DNA of 64,000 nt from Lunularia cruciata (lineage: Eukaryota; Streptophyta; Marchantiopsida; Lunulariales; Lunulariaceae): NCBI GenBank assembly GCA_948567375.1, contig OX419757.1, forward strand, positions 64,418,001-64,482,000, given 5' to 3'. The position numbers and the translations under genes were made by a program. Below, one piece after another: positions 1 through 13,496 of this stretch. Numbering within the stretch: the first letter of the stretch is position 1; each line of letters opens with the position of its first letter. The notes beneath the pieces are model-generated. The model was not told where the DNA came from. It did no database searches and saw only the letters and a program-made list of their open reading frames with translations.

Positions 1-3000
1 TGAGCATACAAGGGGAGGCTTACAAGTTCAAGATTATCTTTCCTTGTTCTTTTGTGCTTGCATGTGCACTTACACATATTGAGAAATCTTGAAGCTACAA
101 ACCTTGGGAAGAGCACCATAGTGTGACCATGGGAAGATCAAGGGATAGCAACATTGACTTCTTAACAAAAAGAAACCATTGTTAAGTTAAAGCTTGCCAT
201 GCTAGGTTCGACAAACACTAAATTGTTGCATGGGTAACAAACCCTGTAAGCTTCAACATTTTAATGTATCATTTTGTAGGATTTTAAAATTGGATGAGGT
301 TAGAGCTAAAAAATGGATGGAAATAAAGAGGACCAAATGCTTATGGACGTACAAATACAAAATGACAATGTTGGAGTTGATAATGCTAATGTAGAAGTTG
401 GGCATTCAGGTTTAGGCTTGTGAATTTGGTGCCAATAGATACTTTTGTGTCTATGCCAACAATCTCTAATATTTTTTTAAGGTTTTCAAAGCTTCATTGT
501 GAACAAATTCTTTTTTCACGATGGAGCTAATAGTTTGCAAGTGGAATAAAACCAAAATGTAGAGAATGTCCTACCAATTTTAGTTGAAAACGTGGAGATT
601 GCTTCACAAGTAGTAGTGATCGAGGATTTCCAAAGTACAATACATAGGCAACGAACCAATATAACAGTGGTATTTTGATGATTAGTGGAGGTTGTAGATC
701 CATTAAATGAATTCTCTAGAAACTCAATCTTTGTAGAGTATGGAACTGTAGCAAAATTTATTAATAAGCGTGCAAGTTATAATGCATGATTATTTATCTG
801 CTTCTATTGGAATCTTCTTCTCCTTTGCTCTATTTTAACTTTATACCATTTCATTGTCTTTGGAAGATACAGAGTACTACTATATATTGTACTACTACAT
901 TGTATAAGCTACTCCAACATGAAGTAGCTTATACATAAACTTCTCTCCTTCCTTAGTCTCCAAAGTTTGCAGCTCTATATCTTCTTTACTAACCTCTAGG
1001 TGTTTCTTGACAGGTATGTTTATTGTTTCACTTAGCTTATCCTTTCTCAGTTTATTAACTCAAGAGAATCTATTTATCTCCATCTTGGTTGCTTATCTAT
1101 AGGCTTTATTATTATTATCTTACCTTTTCTTTGTTGCTCCTAGCACAAGTTCTTAAATAAGAATAACACTAGCTTTAAACACTCTTTAATGATGCTTCAA
1201 TGTAAGGAACATACGTGGAATCATATCACCTTTCCACTCTATCCTTTACATATTTGATTTTCTATTCTCAAAAAAATCTTTCACTGTCCAGTTGGTTAAT
1301 TAGAGGTTACCAAAATATATTAGGATTTAATCTCTTCTAATTTGATCAATGTGCAGTTAAATACACATTGAAAGGATGTCCTTTTAGTTATATATTTATA
1401 TTTTTACCAATTTTTATATTTTTATATTTTCCTATATCTCTAATGATAGTTGTCCTAGATTACATAATTGATGCAGGGAAATGATATTATGACTCTTACA
1501 CTCAATGGTAATCTTCATAAACTTATGCACATATATCTACCCTTTAACAAGTGAGAAACAAGCACTTTAAATCTTGAACTTTGTATTTAACAACATAGCC
1601 TCTTCCTTTTGAAGAAATAAGTAAGTAATACTTGAACTTTGGTTAAAATAACATAGGCACTTGTAACGTCTAGTTTTGGTCTTTTTGACTCCCTTTCCTA
1701 GGTTCTTTTGGATGCAATCTAGATCCATTCCTGTCCACTCTATTTCAGGTATTCATGTCTCTGGTTAGAATGTAACTTTCTATGGTCGCCAATTTCAAAC
1801 CCCGTTCCTATTTGCGCACCCCAGGAATATTATCCTTACTTTGAGAAAAGGTACGTATCTGCTTATCAGCCGAACTGTTGCGCGTATCCTCTATTCATAC
1901 CCAAACGTGCACAAAGTCAAAAAAGCAAGTTGAGCGCAGAAACGTAGAAACAGTACAATTCTTTGATTCGTAATACTTTTCATCATCTTAAGTTATGTAC
2001 TTTATTGGAGAATATGCAGTGATGCATCAGTTGGAGCATCTCACCTAATAGTACTCAATATAGATATAAGAAATGATGAAGCATGGGCTGAAAGTGTTAA
2101 GTAATCAGCCATAACAATCCAGAACAGTACGCTCTACGCTCTTACAGAACAGAAAAGGTCCCGCTCAGTTCAATTGACATCTACATCTCTCCGCTTCGAG
2201 CTTTTGATGATTGGAAGGTTTATAGATTGAAAGATTCAAAGTATAGGAGCCTCAGTTTCAGCAATCGAAGAAGGGTAGTGCAAACAAGGAAAGGAAGGTT
2301 CGTTGATTCGCATGAGGTTCTAGTGTGAAGATTCTTGACCTCAGATCGACCAGATTATGAGAACACGACCCGGTTAATACGTTATTGGGTTTTGATGTCG
2401 GATTTTATGCCTTCTACGCCCAAAGGCTTGAAACCGAACATGTCAAGAAGAGGAGTGCTTGTCAACGACAGCAATGAATCGATGCTTCCATTAGTCAAAA
2501 TTGAGGGTGTCGCGTCGCACATGTGATTACACTACGACTGTAGGTCGTCCGAACTTGTAGATTCAATATAGTCTATCATTAGAGAGAAGAGCAAGTAGTG
2601 GATAAAAGGGACTAAAGATCGTTTGAGCATGATGGGAATGAGTTCAATAGACACGTGCTTTTACTATCTGGATCCATACAAGATTAACCTAACTTGTCCA
2701 AACAATATCCAACTTCAGAATGAATTTGATCCAAAGAATCATGATGCAACCTTTGATCTCGAGGTATCGACACACTAAAGCCAAACACCGCTGTACGAGA
2801 TACTAGTAGGGTAGATGGAACAAGAAAATAAGTATTATTAATCTTTCTTAATCTAATCACCTCAAATCGCTGTACTTAGTGGTTGGAAGAACAAAAGAGA
2901 TTCACAAAACGTAGAAACGTCGGATCCACACTATGCGTCCAGTCCGCTATTGGCTGCATACGTAATTTCTCAAATTATGAGTCCTGTTCCTATCTACCAT

Positions 3001-5261
3001 TTTAATTCATTCTACAATAATCACAAATGTCCAATTGTTGAAACAACAAGTGGACAAATTGTCGGTGACATTTTAAACTGAAAAGAGAAGGTCGTAAAGG
3101 AAATCCAAAAGAACGTGCGATCACCGAATCCTCAGAATACTTTCAAGTTGAGTTGAGGGGTACAGCAAGGTATTTCCTTTTCACTACCAGTTGCACGTAG
3201 CAAATTACCACTTGTCATCAGGTTATGATGTCGCACTCACAATTTGCATAATAATGTGACTGAGACTAGGGGCCTCTAGCTATTAGTAACTTTCTGTATT
3301 ATTTTTGTATTTTTATTATCGCATGAGGAATGACAGCTTTGGAAAAAGAAACCTATGTTCGTTTGTTAGAACTAAAGAACTCATTTGTGAGAATTAGAGA
3401 AAATATCGTTGTAGATATAGATTTCTTTTAGAATTTAGCAATATCTTGAGAGTAAAATTTACATTTATTTTTTTCTAAAAATATATATCAACTGAAAAAT
3501 GTGTGAGAAATTTTACGGTATGTAAGATATAAACTAATTTAATATAAATGAATTTATAAAAAACGGATCAACAAAGAAGAAGTTCTTATTAATAGAAAAT
3601 ATCACTATTCTTAAATGGACCACTTTAGATATCAACTGTTTACAAACTCTTTACATAAGAAATAATGGCAGTGACCTTTACAGATCTTTCTATTATTTTC
3701 TTTCATAGATAAATAACTATCCTGAACATGATAATAAATTTTGCACCAAGTATCTCACGATGATGATGGGAGCCGAGGTCCGATGAAAAACCTGATGATG
3801 ACAGAATTAGTGAGTGCAGTACCATATGCATGGACAGCAGTCCTATTCTACGCGTAAATCTCTCTGCGCGAAAAAATGTATTTACTGGTATCGAAATAAC
3901 ATCTTTCTCTTTTAAAACGTCCATGTAATTTTTCATGTGTTATTCGTCTCATATTTTGATTCATGTAGAATCAGTGGAGGGATTAAAAATTAATGCTTCC
4001 CGTGTCAGGGGTAAAGAGGAACCACTAGATGCAAACCGATTCAAACCTTCAACGCATTTCAGGCTCGCAGAGCGCAGCCTAATTACGACTTATGACCATC
4101 TATAAGCGAAGCAAGCCCCATGAATACTTATGGGTCCCGTTTTCGAGTTTCTGGAAAGGTTTTTGTGGCTATGGGCCTTTAGTTGTAAAATCTTCGAGTA
4201 CCCTCCAAAACGCTACCATAAAAGTTTTATTAATTACCCATGACAAGTTTCACGGGGGTTTACGGGTACCCGTAAACCCATAATTGAGACCCACCCACCA
4301 TTGTTGAATCCGGAGGCAAAGTACCAGAATGAAAGAAAGTATTAATAACCTCATATCAAGCTCCAGGACCATGCTTAAAGTGTTCTATGTGGACACCGGA
4401 GGTGTATGGCAATGGCCTTTGATCTTGCCGCTAAAATTATATGACAAGGAATGTTAGAGATTTTAAGCACTGAACATAATCTCAAGATTGACTTACCATC
4501 AGTTACCTAGATTCAAGGAACTGAAACATAATTTTAAGGCGGCCTTATCATCTATATATGTGTGAGATTAGAACAATGACCTTTTGTATGGTATACTCAA
4601 TACTCCTCTTGAGAATAGAAGCCCACTCTCTAATAAAACTCAAATTGTGTACAAGCGTTACTGCGTTTTGGTTCCAGGAATTGGTAATTCGAAAGTAGTA
4701 AGCTTTATACTTTCGCAGCGCAAATGTTAACGACACAACCATTACGAAATCTCTTGTTAGAGTGAATGAATGATCCACAAATCCGTTTAAGAAGTTTACA
4801 AAATTTTACGAAATTTCTGAGTTGTTGAATGTAATTTTCTTGCTAATTTTTAATAAGATTAATCGAATATTCATCAAAAAGAAAAATAAAGTTTGCAATA
4901 TTTTATGAGCATCTCCCCTGCACACTCCAGACATTTTCACCGACCATTAATAAAACTTTTACCATCTAACAACGAGGTATTCTAGAACAGGAGAATTGAA
5001 ACTTCTCATTACTTTCACACGGAATTCTAGTCCCTAGTTTTAGGCGAAAAATTTAGACTTAGAAATTGAGATAATGTCATCATTAGCTAAACGACAACTG
5101 ACGATTATCCTCTGAGAATCTTCTCGTTCCTCCATGATAGAGAGAGCACTCCACTATTCTCTTAACTACCTTCTGTACAATATAACTGTATATGTCTTTT
5201 TTGGCCGCTTGGGGACCGTTGGCCTTGCGCTCCTTTGTTTCTTTCGCACTTATAACTGTGG
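1..5261. other. Gene-poor AT-rich DNA
   Basis: No reading frame, RNA gene or repeat could be supported here. A 36-codon frame near 315 (MDGNKEDQML...) is too short to judge. Confidence 0.5.
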
Positions 5262-5346
5262 ACAGTGAAGTTTACCTCTTTTGTCTTCCTCGTACGGATC
5301 GATGGGCGTTCTTGCCATCCTTCGTGTTTGCTACGCGGTCCCCTTT
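5262..5346 (+). mobile_element. Retrotransposon 3'-tail fragment
   Basis: Tail of the same family: ttttgtcttcctcgtacgg, gatgggcgttcttgccatcc and gctacgcggtccccttttc. The first hairpin is missing or unrecognisable. No clear flanking repeat was found. Confidence 0.6.
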
Positions 5347-7654
5347 TCTTCGATGCAGTGAACTATGTTTTAAGGCACCACAGCGTATCCAGTGCCGCTG
5401 TAAAGAGCTCGGCCAAACGCGGAGCATATCCACACTTGATATCTTTCCCACTATACAAACTCATCGATTCTCGGGGTCCTTCCCCTTCAATGAAAGGTAC
5501 CTATCATTCTGTTCAGAAACCGATCCTCGAGTTGACGACCCTCGTGTGTGATTGGACTAACCGCAAAAGAAAGTAGAGGGTATATGAAGTGATGGATACC
5601 ATTATGTATTTTCTGTTGCCTCTCTTTTTCACGTATCGAGTGAGTGCGGAATATGTAAAGTCGTGCTCGATCTCTGTAACGATCTCTCCCTTTACAGGCA
5701 TTTATCATTATGCTTATGGTGTAAAATAGACTAGTAGCAAATTCTTTATCTTTATTTGAATTTAACTAACCAATACAATTCAAATTATATTTTAGAAGGA
5801 AAACTCTTGGATTTTAAGGAAGTTTCATTTATGCTTATTATCGAACTTCATTAGAAATACAGATTTTAGAGGACGATAGTAACACAATATTCATTAGTAA
5901 TGTTTAGAATTAAAGAAAGTGCTTGAGTGATAAATATTCATACTAGAGATTATGATGGTTTAATGTCGCTTTGAACGAAAATTAATATCTTCAAAATTCT
6001 CTGCTGTCGTGAACGAGTCTCGAAGCAGGGGTTCTGTACCACTTCTTCCTGTACCCCGGCTTTTCGCGTCGTTTGGCTGCCGAGCTAACTTGAGTTGGTT
6101 CCGAGATTTCTGTCAAGTCCAACAATCATTCTCTCTTTCCCCGAGCGAGCGTTGAATTTAAATGGTTGATAGCCGATCTCTGGGGCCAATGCTTTAATAC
6201 CAAACGACAATGACGACGAGTTCCTTATTTTCGTCGCAAAGCTATTCTGAGCGAGCAGAGCAGGGTTGCATTGACGGTCAGGAGCCAGACTTCGGTACTG
6301 AGCTCTTCATTTGAAGAGCCGTACGATCTAAGCTACCACCTTACCAGTTAACTCTGGTCTGCGCATAGAGGAAGGCTTAGGCTGGTACTACGGGCCTTCT
6401 GACTTCCAACTCCCCTAGGCCGGGGCTCATCTGGCTCAACGTCGCCGATATTGCCTGTACCGGCGCTCGTTCCAGTGATACTACGTAGTCGGAAGCGAAT
6501 AATGACTTACGTAGTCCAAGACCTGACATGTATGCATAATTCAAATGACGTGAAATGACATCTGGGTTTCTACGTGAACTCATTCGACATTCTGTGGGAT
6601 TGACATATTTGAAAAGTCAGGATTCCAGTCTTAAGCCACATCATTCTGACACGCGTTCACGCTCTTTAATGGCTGGTTCTTGAGCTACCGGGGCCGGGAA
6701 GGGACCGTGTATTGTACCACCCACCCTTCAAACGAGGAGATACGGTTACCTTTTAGCCTTCCAACGGGAAAAAGGTAACTTGGAATGAAATGCATGAACA
6801 TAGAGAACAGTGGTGTGAGAAAAGTAGTTGAGCCTCATCAGAATCCTGTTTGCGTTCCAAGTAGACGATTCTGAATTCGAGTTTGAGCATGACAAACTAT
6901 TCCTGTGCTCCTGTACATACGTTACTTTGCCTCCGCTCCACGAACAAACCCGGTCTGGCCTGTCCGTTCATGTAAATCCTAAGTAGTACGTGGTGGAGGA
7001 GTCGTGCAGGAAAATTAACCAGCTCAAGTCCATGGAGCGAGTACTGACTCGAGATAGTCTAACGCAAGGCATCACGAGCTCAGAAATTTCGGACAGTTGT
7101 CGGAGAGCACCTGCTACGGGAGAGTGTTTCCCGATTGGCAACTTACTGCACAGTATTCGCTTCCTGCGCTCATAATCGTTCTCCATAGTATCTCAAACGG
7201 GACTCTCTGGAGTTGGAGGAATAATCCATAATTGGGAAAAGTTTGAAAGGGTAGAAAATGTCCATCCATAATTTCAGTCAACTGATTCCTCGCCAGCTGC
7301 TCGATACGTATGCGGACTGTACTTTTCTGAACAAAAAGCAGTCTAGAGTCCTACATTGAAGACTCTATGGCGTAGATGTCTAAATACAGTGATCTTCTTT
7401 TGGAAAATTCGATCCGCAAATATTCAGAAGATGCGTCTTTGAAGGCAACTGATCAATGTGGGCCTCTCGTTGAAAGATTCTCAGCTTTGTCAAGCTCGAT
7501 TCCCCTGGGACATAACTTTCGGTTACCGCAGCCACATTCCACCCAGAAAGTGTACTCTCAATAACCGGCTCAAATTACGGAAGTGATTACTGTAGATCAA
7601 ATAACAGGACAATAAAGGCTCACAAATGTGTCAACTTGTGTAGGTCGAAAGAGA
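5347..7654. other. Intergenic DNA, less AT-rich from 6.0 to 7.6 kb
   Basis: The 6.0-7.6 kb part has balanced composition unlike its neighbours and could be an old degenerate gene or element. No frame shows a recognisable domain. Confidence 0.4.
6745..6779. repeat. Inverted repeat with 10-bp arms
   Basis: gttacctttt (6745-6754) pairs with aaaaggtaac (6770-6779) across a loop of about 15 bases. It stands alone in non-coding DNA. Confidence 0.55.
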
Positions 7655-10600
7655 GAAAAGGGCGTCCGCTTAGAAAACACGAAGGACGGGAAGACCCCGT
7701 CAACCCATACAAGGAAGAGACAAAAAAGGTAAAATGGGGATAAGCCCCAATAGAGTCTAGATGAGAAATCTCCCCATTGCATCTAAGATATGTGAGCTAT
7801 GCAAGCCTAAGATATCCGAGCTATGCAAGTTATACGGTCTAGAAACAATTGGAACATCTGAAGGAGCGTCACCTAGTGTGATTACTCTCCTATGAATTGC
7901 ACCGGCCACTGCACACCATAGAACAATGGACACATAAAATATGCTATAACGTATGAGAGTGAGAGTGGTACCCCTGGCGCCTAACATGTTAAGCTCTCGT
8001 GCACTCCTTGACAAATGTGTAGAATGCTGCATCCATCACTCCATATAATGTTGCATTTTCCACTCCATCCATACTCCAAGGCTAGAGGAATAAAGAGGTG
8101 ACCTCGCTACATGCCCCTATACTTGGAGACCTTGAGACCTGTTGCTATACTCGCCGCACATCTAGAGGGATGGGTAATCACTCCCTCCAAAACTATATCC
8201 TGTGTAAGGTCCGTAATCATGACATATGCTATTGCCACCTGATCATCTAGGACCAAGTATAAGTCTGCCTTGACATGTGCCATCTGCAAAGCATACGAAT
8301 GCTCTCTCCAAGCCAAGTATCCACTCTCTCATGCCACAACAAACACTATGTCCCTAATAGCATCATGGGCAACTATCCTCTGTCCTCCAAAAGGACACTG
8401 TGTCATATGGACCGCTGCTGCATCTAGTGTAAAACCACACTCACAAGTGACTACTGAAGATGTAGATGTGTGGATCAAACCTAGGCAAAACCTCATCAAT
8501 GTAGAGAAAGTAGCTAGTGCAAGTCTGAATGCCCTAAGGCACGGTCGAGCTAAGATCCAAGAGCTTGCACCCTTGTCGGAGCAAGAGCAAAGACGTGCTC
8601 TAGTAGCTTAGGGAATGGGACCAGCTTTGAGAAGTTAGGATCCCCCTTCAACCTCTATCACATAAGTCTCCAAGGCCGACCTATCAACAACCACAAAATG
8701 AGAGGAAAGTAGGGGTGCAAAGAGAGCCAAACTACCCAAAAACACTATAGGTGCAATCTCTTCCATACACAACACGCCAACGCCTTGAGACAAGATCAAT
8801 AGAGCCGTCTGTCTATGTGCTAAATCCACTTTAACACACTCAAATGTCCTAGGTCCAATAATATCACCAAAGACTCCCATAATCCTCCTATCAAAGGCTC
8901 TCATACGTGATAGGAAAGACGAGGAAGGGAGAACTATACAAATGAAGTAAGTCGGTTGACAAGCAATTCTAGAGGAGAGTATACCAAATGCCAACTACGG
9001 TCTCCTAGTAATAGAAGGTCATCCACATGGAGAACATTTTCTGCAAGTGCCACATCTAAGAAGTGTGTGATAAAATCCTTGGATCTTACTAGCACTCCAA
9101 GAACACATAGTCCATCTATAGATGTGATACACCCCTTTGGAAGCTCAAGGTGGGAAGGGATACCTAAAGAGGACTATGCCCTTCATTTTGACACCTTGAA
9201 TCTCAAGCCTACTAGATGTAGCTTGATAGTCAAGTGGTCAAAGGCCTGCCTAATCTGATCTACATGGCCCATGATGTGCTCATCATCTGTCAATGAGAGA
9301 AATACATAACCTAGCATGGCCAAAGTAGTAGATAGGAGAGCTCTAAAATGAGCCATGGCAAATAAAGGTCCCCCTAAAAGATCTCCATGACATGAACTAA
9401 CAATTGACTCCAAGACGGTGACTCCCTCCTGTGAACAACTGTGCTGGTAGTAAAGGGAAGCAAGAGAGCCATAAAAGAACGCACAAGAGGAATAAGACTT
9501 GCTAAGGATCCACAAACTCCCAAAGCTCTCTAAAGATGGATGCACATGAGATGCTATTAAAAGCATTTTCAACATCAACCTGTAGGATGACCCACTTTGG
9601 ATGGATATCTAGTAGTGCCCTAGTGCTTAAAGATATAGCCTCACATCCTCTAGCTATAACTACTCCAAATTGATGTGGACTAAGGTGCTATCCAAAGTGA
9701 GAATGATGTTGAAGGACAATGGTCTGACTGACCAAAAACAAAAAGATCTCTCCAATAGTATATTGGTCTAATGCCCCCATGTCCTTCTCCATCATGAGAA
9801 GTCGACTAGCACCTAACACTAGACTAACAGACATAGGAATGTCTCCTCTCGCTATTGCTACAACCACTTGAAACAACTCAGATAAAACCACTAAAAGGAT
9901 AATTTACCTAAAAGTAATCTCTAAGATGCTCATATACCATCCCTAACAAGCCTCTTGATGAAAAGTGAGGGGCAATGCACAATGCTTGTGCAAAAAGTGA
10001 CCTGTCAAGACATAAAGGCTACTTAGGCTTATAATCTAAGACCTGTAGTGGTAATCCCTCTATTGCCATAGGATGTAGTGAGCATAGGAAAGAGATAGTC
10101 TCATTAGTAGGACTAGCCATAGACAAAGAATGTAGCACTTGTGTTGCTCTACTAAACTCTCCCGCCTGACCCAATGTCCTACACTGTCATAATCAAGGGG
10201 ACTCTGTAGTATCTTGTGTCAAAACTTGTCTCCTAAAAAGTGTAGCCCTAATAGACTCCTCCTGAAGGGCCGCCCAATCCACCGCTCGAAATCGATGAGA
10301 TCTAGTAGCCACCTCTCTATGCCTCGCATGTCTCCCTTTAGCATGACAAAGACACCATTGAGGGAGTAAGAGGAATAGAAACCATGCTAACTTGTCTATA
10401 GGATCACGTGCCAAACTATCAAGTGGTAAGCAAAAAGCTTGTCTAGCCTCATCATGGAGTGTGCGGGGTAGCCTATGGAATAGATGTGGACATAGAAAAC
10501 TAGTCTCAAATAACCCCAAAATGCAACCCCCATGAGAAGCTAACCACTCCCATACCTTGATTGGATAGAAGAAGTGTGCATAATTGTCAACAAAAGGATA

Positions 10601-11235
10601 AAAGAAGCGTGCATAATCCCGAGTGTCACTATGTCCATGTGTGCATCCCAAGTGGTCCAATCATAGTCCTTGTGCATCCTTCCCACATGGGGTTTTACCT
10701 CTTATGAGGTAAAGCGTCGATGACACATCAGGTATGGTGTATCCCGAGCTGCTCTAGGCGGCCCACATGGGGAAGTGTAGCCATGGCCAACACAAGAATA
10801 ACTATAGCAACACATGATGCTCCTCTCCATATCTTCCCATACATGCAAAACTACAACCCCTCACATCACAACCCACATAAGAAAATACAATCTCTCCAAA
10901 CCCTAAAAACTATAAACTCTCATAACTTTCCATCTCCAAAATTTTCAAACTAAATTCCCATGGAACTTAATCATGAAAACAAAGAGATTAAAAATGAAAT
11001 TCCTGTCCTATCACTCTCAATGTGTAATGATCACTCTAAACCCTAAAAAATCTAAAAATCCCCATAACTTTCTACTTAATTCTCTATAGTCTTCAATCTA
11101 GGTACCAATGGAACCAAAATTGAGAAATGAACAGAATCTACCATTCACTCAAGTGCCATATACTAGAGAGCACTCAAAAAATATACATTTTTCCTCTCAC
11201 ATCTCTCCCTCTCCTCTCCACACTCTCCCGAACTC
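7655..11235 (-). mobile_element. RLE-type non-LTR retrotransposon, copy A (decayed)
   Basis: Same family as copy B, minus strand, nearly complete from the GA-rich 5' end (about 11235) to the tail (7655). The ORF is broken by frameshifts and stops. Recognisable pieces are the SWEWLASHGG/GLFETSF region (10660-10193), the RT end (9578-9183), MAFGILSS (8994-8635) and the CCHC/endonuclease part (8600-8100). The 5' leader (10780-11230) carries two AAACCCTAA boxes. The tail hairpin words are altered but present at 7670-7760. Confidence 0.8.
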
Positions 11236-13056
11236 CTACAATGCATCACCTCAAAAGCATAGCTACCATGTAGAACAAATACGGGGCTTAGCTCCATTTT
11301 ACCTATGTTATCTCCATTTGTCTCCATGCTACCCCTTTTTACCTATTTACCTATACATATGCGACGTCGAAAAAGTAGAAATTTAGACAATGAGAATCGA
11401 AGTTCCAACCAGTGTTATCCCCCACAGTCAACGGTGGTTTCATGGATCATATATGGTCAAGGAAAGGGGAAATGGGAAATCAAGAAGGGTCTACTACTCT
11501 ACGACATTACTACCTCGACAGCTTCATCTAGATCTCTTGACCAAGTGGAGACTTCTTCCACCCTTACGTTGAATATATCTTCCACAGTTACTTGAAAAGA
11601 GTTGCGAACTAGGAGTATATCAATTTGCAACAAACCCCACACCTACGTAATGAAGAATTAGAATGGTATAAGCTTATGCCTTACGACGGTCCAGGGCCAC
11701 CTAACCACTACACCGTCGAGTTGGGAGAGGCGGGGTATGCGAAGGGGACTCCGAGAGATCATGATATGTGAACAGGTATGCCAATTTGCCGGAGCAGTCA
11801 AAAGACGCCATGTGCTATATATGTCCTCCGATTCTGCGATCTCCTCTCGCTCTGGCGGAGAACTCTACGATTCTTGTTACCCCACTGTGATCGAGTCTAC
11901 GCCCCGCAGAATCTGCTATCCAGAGTACAGTAGTGCTTGCTGTTTCCCATGGTTGGCGCAGTTTTCACCTGGATAAGCTGCCAAAAGCAACGCCAAGCAG
12001 GAACATGATATCCGACTCTTGGGCATCTTCCCAAAGAAGGCGAGGAATAGTTTCTTTGAAGCAATTCACATCAATAGTAGGAGCTGATCCCACGCAAGGG
12101 ATGCCTATTTCAAGCCTTCATTCATGGTGAGCACTTTCCAGTCTTATTACTTTGGTCTAGTAGTGCCTTTGAAATCTATTTTATTCACATGGGGACAATC
12201 GTTGTCTTGCATTTGCTGTAAGGTTTCTCATCGCCTTGCAATCATGCCCGTTTGCTTCATACAAAAAACATAAATAGTACCACTATTCAAAGTCAATTTT
12301 AATAAGATCTTTTGCGGGATACGGATCAGCTATCAGACGACATATGGCATATGGCCAAATCTTCAAAAAGGGCTCACTCACTTCTGGCCGTGCCAACAGA
12401 GAACCACATTATGTCATTCTTTTGACAAACACCAAACGGGAACATACGAGGAACGAGCGAGTTGTGCCAATTTCCCTCAGTAACAAGAATGAGCTAGGTT
12501 CATGGTGATCTGAGTTCGTTATAATATTTATCTAAAGCTCAGAGAAATTATGGGGATTCGTTTGATTGATGCTACCCTGGAACAACTTGAGACCAGAAGA
12601 CTCTCACATCTCTTATCAGCCTGTCTTGTTTCTCCGTGTTTTCAAACAATCTCGCTGATGAACATCCATATTGATCATTCACGAGGTACAGTAGCGTATT
12701 TGTATCACCTAAGCTCCAAAAATGTAATCGTCATATCTTCGTACTAGATTTGCATCTGGGGTCCTGCGCAGCTGCTTTCGTTGGAGGGAGTGCAGAGATG
12801 ATCTCACTAGTTATAGTTAGCATCACATACTGTACAAATTCCGCAGCGAAATTGTCCTTGTGTCGTTGTTGGTGTACAATTCTGTACAGGGAGACGAGCA
12901 CTTCAGTTGTTGAATTGTGGATCTATTATAATGAGGAGGTAGGGAGATATGTATGTAATTGTAGGATGTATTGATATAAAGGTAGGAGATATGTACGCAG
13001 TAGGAGTTCCATTCACGTCTGGTACATTTTCATCCCATTAATTTATTTTAAAAGGA
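11236..13056. other. Intergenic DNA
   Basis: Moderate GC at 11.7-12.1 kb and short frames without recognisable domains. Nothing else is supported. Confidence 0.4.
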
Positions 13057-13068
13057 AATCTTGATATG

Positions 13069-13164
13069 AAAAGGTGACCACATAGAACACAATAAAATGG
13101 GAAGACCCCATCAAACCATACCAGGGAGAGACAAAAGAGGTAGAATAGGGCTAATCCCAATAGT
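13069..13164 (-). mobile_element. Tail-only mini-insertion starting at hairpin 1 (96 bp)
   Basis: Minus-strand tail (ggtgaccacatag..., tgggaagaccccatc, gggctaatcccaatag). It is flanked by AATCTTGATATG (13057-13068) and AATCTTAATATG (13165-13176), an 11/12 direct repeat. Confidence 0.65.
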
Positions 13165-13250
13165 AATCTTAATATGTAGTTTATAACTACTTGTAGGGGA
13201 CTAGGCCCCAATAGTAATCTTAATAAGTAGTTTATAACTAATTTATTTAA
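13165..13250. repeat. Two-copy direct repeat beside a tail insertion
   Basis: AATCTTAATA-GTAGTTTATAACTA occurs at 13165-13190 and again at about 13216-13240, separated by ggggactaggccccaatag, which is itself a mutated hairpin 1. This looks like a second, nested tail insertion with a target duplication of about 25 bp, or a later local duplication. Confidence 0.5.
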
Positions 13251-13370
13251 AATAAGAATACATTTATTTAACTAGTCTAAACGTGTAAGTGCTCTTTCAT
13301 TGGCTTGTATTCTTGTTTCTTTTGTGCATTTTTCAGTGACTTGTATTAAATTATTCCTTTTTCATTCGAG

Positions 13371-13483
13371 CTTCATTTAACATTGGGGCTTAGCCCCATG
13401 TTAACTTTTTTGTCTCTTCCTTGTACCGCTTGATGGGGGTCTTCCCATCCTTCATTTTTCCTACGCGGTCGCCTTTTTTCTCT
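13371..13483 (+). mobile_element. Tail-only mini-insertion (113 bp) with 13-bp target duplication
   Basis: Begins with 12 extra bases, then ttggggcttagccccat and the full tail to gccttttttc. A perfect 13-bp repeat TTTTTCATTCGAG flanks it (13358-13370 and 13484-13496). Confidence 0.8.
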
Positions 13484-13496
13484 TTTTTCATTCGAG

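Noticed and set aside
13371-13483. Tail-only elements as classic SINEs
   Set aside because: No tRNA-like A and B boxes or common 5' head were seen; start points vary and match the hairpin bases.
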